DNA of 22,278 bases from JBOGED01 sp050743205. Lineage in GTDB: Bacteria > Actinomycetota > Nitriliruptoria > Euzebyales > Egibacteraceae. The first letter of the stretch is position 1. Each line of letters opens with the position of its first letter. The position numbers and the translations under genes are program-made. The notes below the pieces were generated by a model. It worked only from the letters and a program-made list of their open reading frames with translations, did no database searches and was not told the origin of the DNA. The DNA lies in assembly GCA_050743205.1 (NCBI GenBank), contig JBOGEA010000047.1, positions 1 to 22,278 of the forward strand, read 5' to 3'. Of the stretch, positions 21,218 to 22,278 are shown piece by piece.

Positions 21218-22278
21218 TCAGGCCGGCAGCAGGCGCAGCGTGATCGCGTTCGCCAGCGGCCAGCCCTTGTCGGTCAGACGCAGCCGGCCCTGGTCGACCG
21301 AGATCAGCCCCACGCCGGCCAGCGCGTCCAGTTGCCCCTGGTCGAGAGGCTCGACTGCGCGGAGGGCCACCCCTTCGGCCAGGCGCAGGCCGAGCATCAG
21401 GCGCTCGGTCCGGCGGGTCGCCTCATCGAGGATCTCCTCCCCGGCCGTGGTGTCCTGGCCGCTCAGGGCCGCGTCCGCGTAGCGGGCGGGTGAGCGTAGG
21501 CTCCACCAGCGGCGGCCCGCCCAGTGGCCGTGCGCGCCGGCGCCGACGCCCAGCCAGTCGCCGCCGCGCCAGTAGACCAGGTTGTGGCGGCACTCCTGTC
21601 CCGGCCGGGCCCAGTTCGAGACCTCGTAGCGGCGCAGGCCGGCGGCGCGCAGGGTGCGGTCGGCCACCGCCATCCGCTCGGCCTGGACGTCCTCGTCGGG
21701 TGCGGCGGCCGAGCCGGCGCGGATCCGCGCCGCGTACTCGGTCGCCGGCTCGACGGTCAGGGCGTAGGCGGACACGTGCGCGACCCCGGCCTCAAGGACG
21801 GCGCGCAGGCTGGCCTCCCAGTCCGCGTCGGTCTCACCCGGGGTGCCGTAGATGAGGTCGAGGTTGACGCGCTGGACTCCGGCGGTGCGGGCGTCGGCCA
21901 GGGCTTGGAGGGGCCGGTCGGCGTCGTGGCGGCGGCCCAGCGCGGCCAGGACGTGCGGCGCGAATGACTGGGCGCCCATCGACAGGCGGCTCATGCCGGC
22001 CTCGACCAGGGTGGCCATGCCCTCAACCGTGACGGTCTCGGGGTTCGCCTCCACCGTGACCTCGGCGTCGGGGGCGACGGGCAGGACCTCGCGGGCCAGC
22101 CGCAGCACGCCGGCCAGGTCAGCCGGATCCAGCAGCGTCGGCGTCCCCCCACCGACGAACACCGACCCGAACGCGGGCCACTGGCCGCCCCCAGACGGCC
22201 CACCACCCCCAGACGGCCCACCACCCCCAGACGGCCCACCACCCCCAGACGGCCCACCACCCCCAGACGGCCCACCAC
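21218..22278 (-). CDS. hemW: Haem chaperone HemW (radical-SAM, HemN-like), 5' end outside window
   Basis: A HemW-type protein (often annotated coproporphyrinogen III oxidase-like) that binds haem and is related to HemN. Recognisable are FVGGGTPTLL, VTVEANPETV, GMSRLSMGAQSF, LGRRHDADR, VNLDLIYGTPGETDADW, VSAYALTVEPATEYA, YEVSNWARPGQECRHNLVYWRGGDWLGVGAGAHGH, and the C-terminal winged-helix region ending NAITLRLLPA. The radical-SAM CxxxCxxC cluster motif should lie upstream of the window, so it cannot be checked. Just before VFVGGGTPT the frame reads through five 18-bp repeats encoding SGGGGP units, in a linker that varies among homologues. The frame is open to the edge, so the internal codon at 22162 is not the start. 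hemW-hrcA-dnaJ is a standard actinobacterial order. Confidence 0.92.
   Translation of the reverse strand, partial: GGPSGGGGPSGGGGPSGGGGPSGGGGPSGGGQWPAFGSVFVGGGTPTLLDPADLAGVLRLAREVLPVAPDAEVTVEANPETVTVEGMATLVEAGMSRLSMGAQSFAPHVLAALGRRHDADRPLQALADARTAGVQRVNLDLIYGTPGETDADWEASLRAVLEAGVAHVSAYALTVEPATEYAARIRAGSAAAPDEDVQAERMAVADRTLRAAGLRRYEVSNWARPGQECRHNLVYWRGGDWLGVGAGAHGHWAGRRWWSLRSPARYADAALSGQDTTAGEEILDEATRRTERLMLGLRLAEGVALRAVEPLDQGQLDALAGVGLISVDQGRLRLTDKGWPLANAITLRLLPA
22188..22278. repeat. 18-bp minisatellite inside hemW
   Basis: The unit CCCCCAGACGGCCCACCA is repeated five times without change (22188-22277) and continues to the window edge, so the true number is unknown. The unit is six codons long and read by hemW as Ser-Gly-Gly-Gly-Gly-Pro, so copy-number change keeps the frame. 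Confidence 0.95.

Noticed and set aside
22188..22278. Short regular repeats resembling a CRISPR array
   Set aside because: The 18-bp units are directly adjacent with no spacers, lie in the hemW frame, and no cas genes are present; it is a minisatellite.
1..22278. tRNA or rRNA genes
   Set aside because: No cloverleaf with a TTCGA-type T-loop and acceptor stem or rRNA signature was seen in the intergenic regions.

Overview
The window is a high-GC chromosomal segment in the style of the Actinomycetota. The evidence is the minus-strand order hemW-hrcA-dnaJ-rsmE at the right end, an AfsR/SARP-type regulator with BTAD and NB-ARC-like modules, a helix-turn-helix/TPR-like regulator of the Streptomyces kind, and strongly GC-biased third codon positions. 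I cannot name a genus. The right end (17.8-22.3 kb) is conserved core genome. The rest is accessory sequence, rich in dispersed repeats, one insertion sequence and a decayed gene.

Layout. 1-320 holds a MITE-like repeat and hairpins. 322-2373 (+) encodes a PqqD-domain/M50 intramembrane metalloprotease and a membrane-anchored Pro-rich protein. A 37-residue Cys/Thr/Ser-rich ORF may follow at 2374-2487, and an atypical LuxR-type regulator at 2674-3309. 3354-3512 is one copy of a two-hairpin repeat. 3545-6535 (-) is an AfsR-like regulator. 7214-9154 (+) is acetoacetyl-CoA synthetase. 9239-11389 (-) is an operon of an HTH regulator and an SDR oxidoreductase whose stop and start codons abut. 11.4-12.2 kb is mostly non-coding with low-complexity repeats and a strong palindrome. 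12226-14867 (-) holds a di-haem c-type peroxidase-like protein, a membrane TPR protein, a 66-residue Cys-motif protein and, after a cluster of hairpins, a METTL7-like methyltransferase.

14.9-17.9 kb is the wreck of a prolyl oligopeptidase (S9A) gene. Its N-terminal codons lie directly after rsmE, and its C-terminal catalytic region survives 2.3 kb away with frameshifts, a stop and a deletion. Between them sit a second MITE copy and an IS1634-like element (17-bp inverted repeats, CTAG target) whose transposase is itself frameshifted twice.

17.8-22.3 kb: hrcA, dnaJ and rsmE are closely linked heat-shock and ribosome-maintenance genes. Upstream lie the second copy of the two-hairpin repeat and hemW, whose coding frame carries an in-frame 18-bp minisatellite running off the window edge.

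The strongest candidates for something undescribed are: (1) the approximately 140-160 bp two-hairpin repeat present at 3.4 kb and 21.1 kb with a 65/69 identical core; (2) a separate family of MITE-like elements and perfect CAG-TTTCC hairpins; (3) the PqqD-M50/anchored-protein/small-ORF/LuxR group as a possible peptide-processing or signalling locus; (4) a hairpin overlapping the hrcA ribosome-binding site. All assignments were made by eye; no database search was run.
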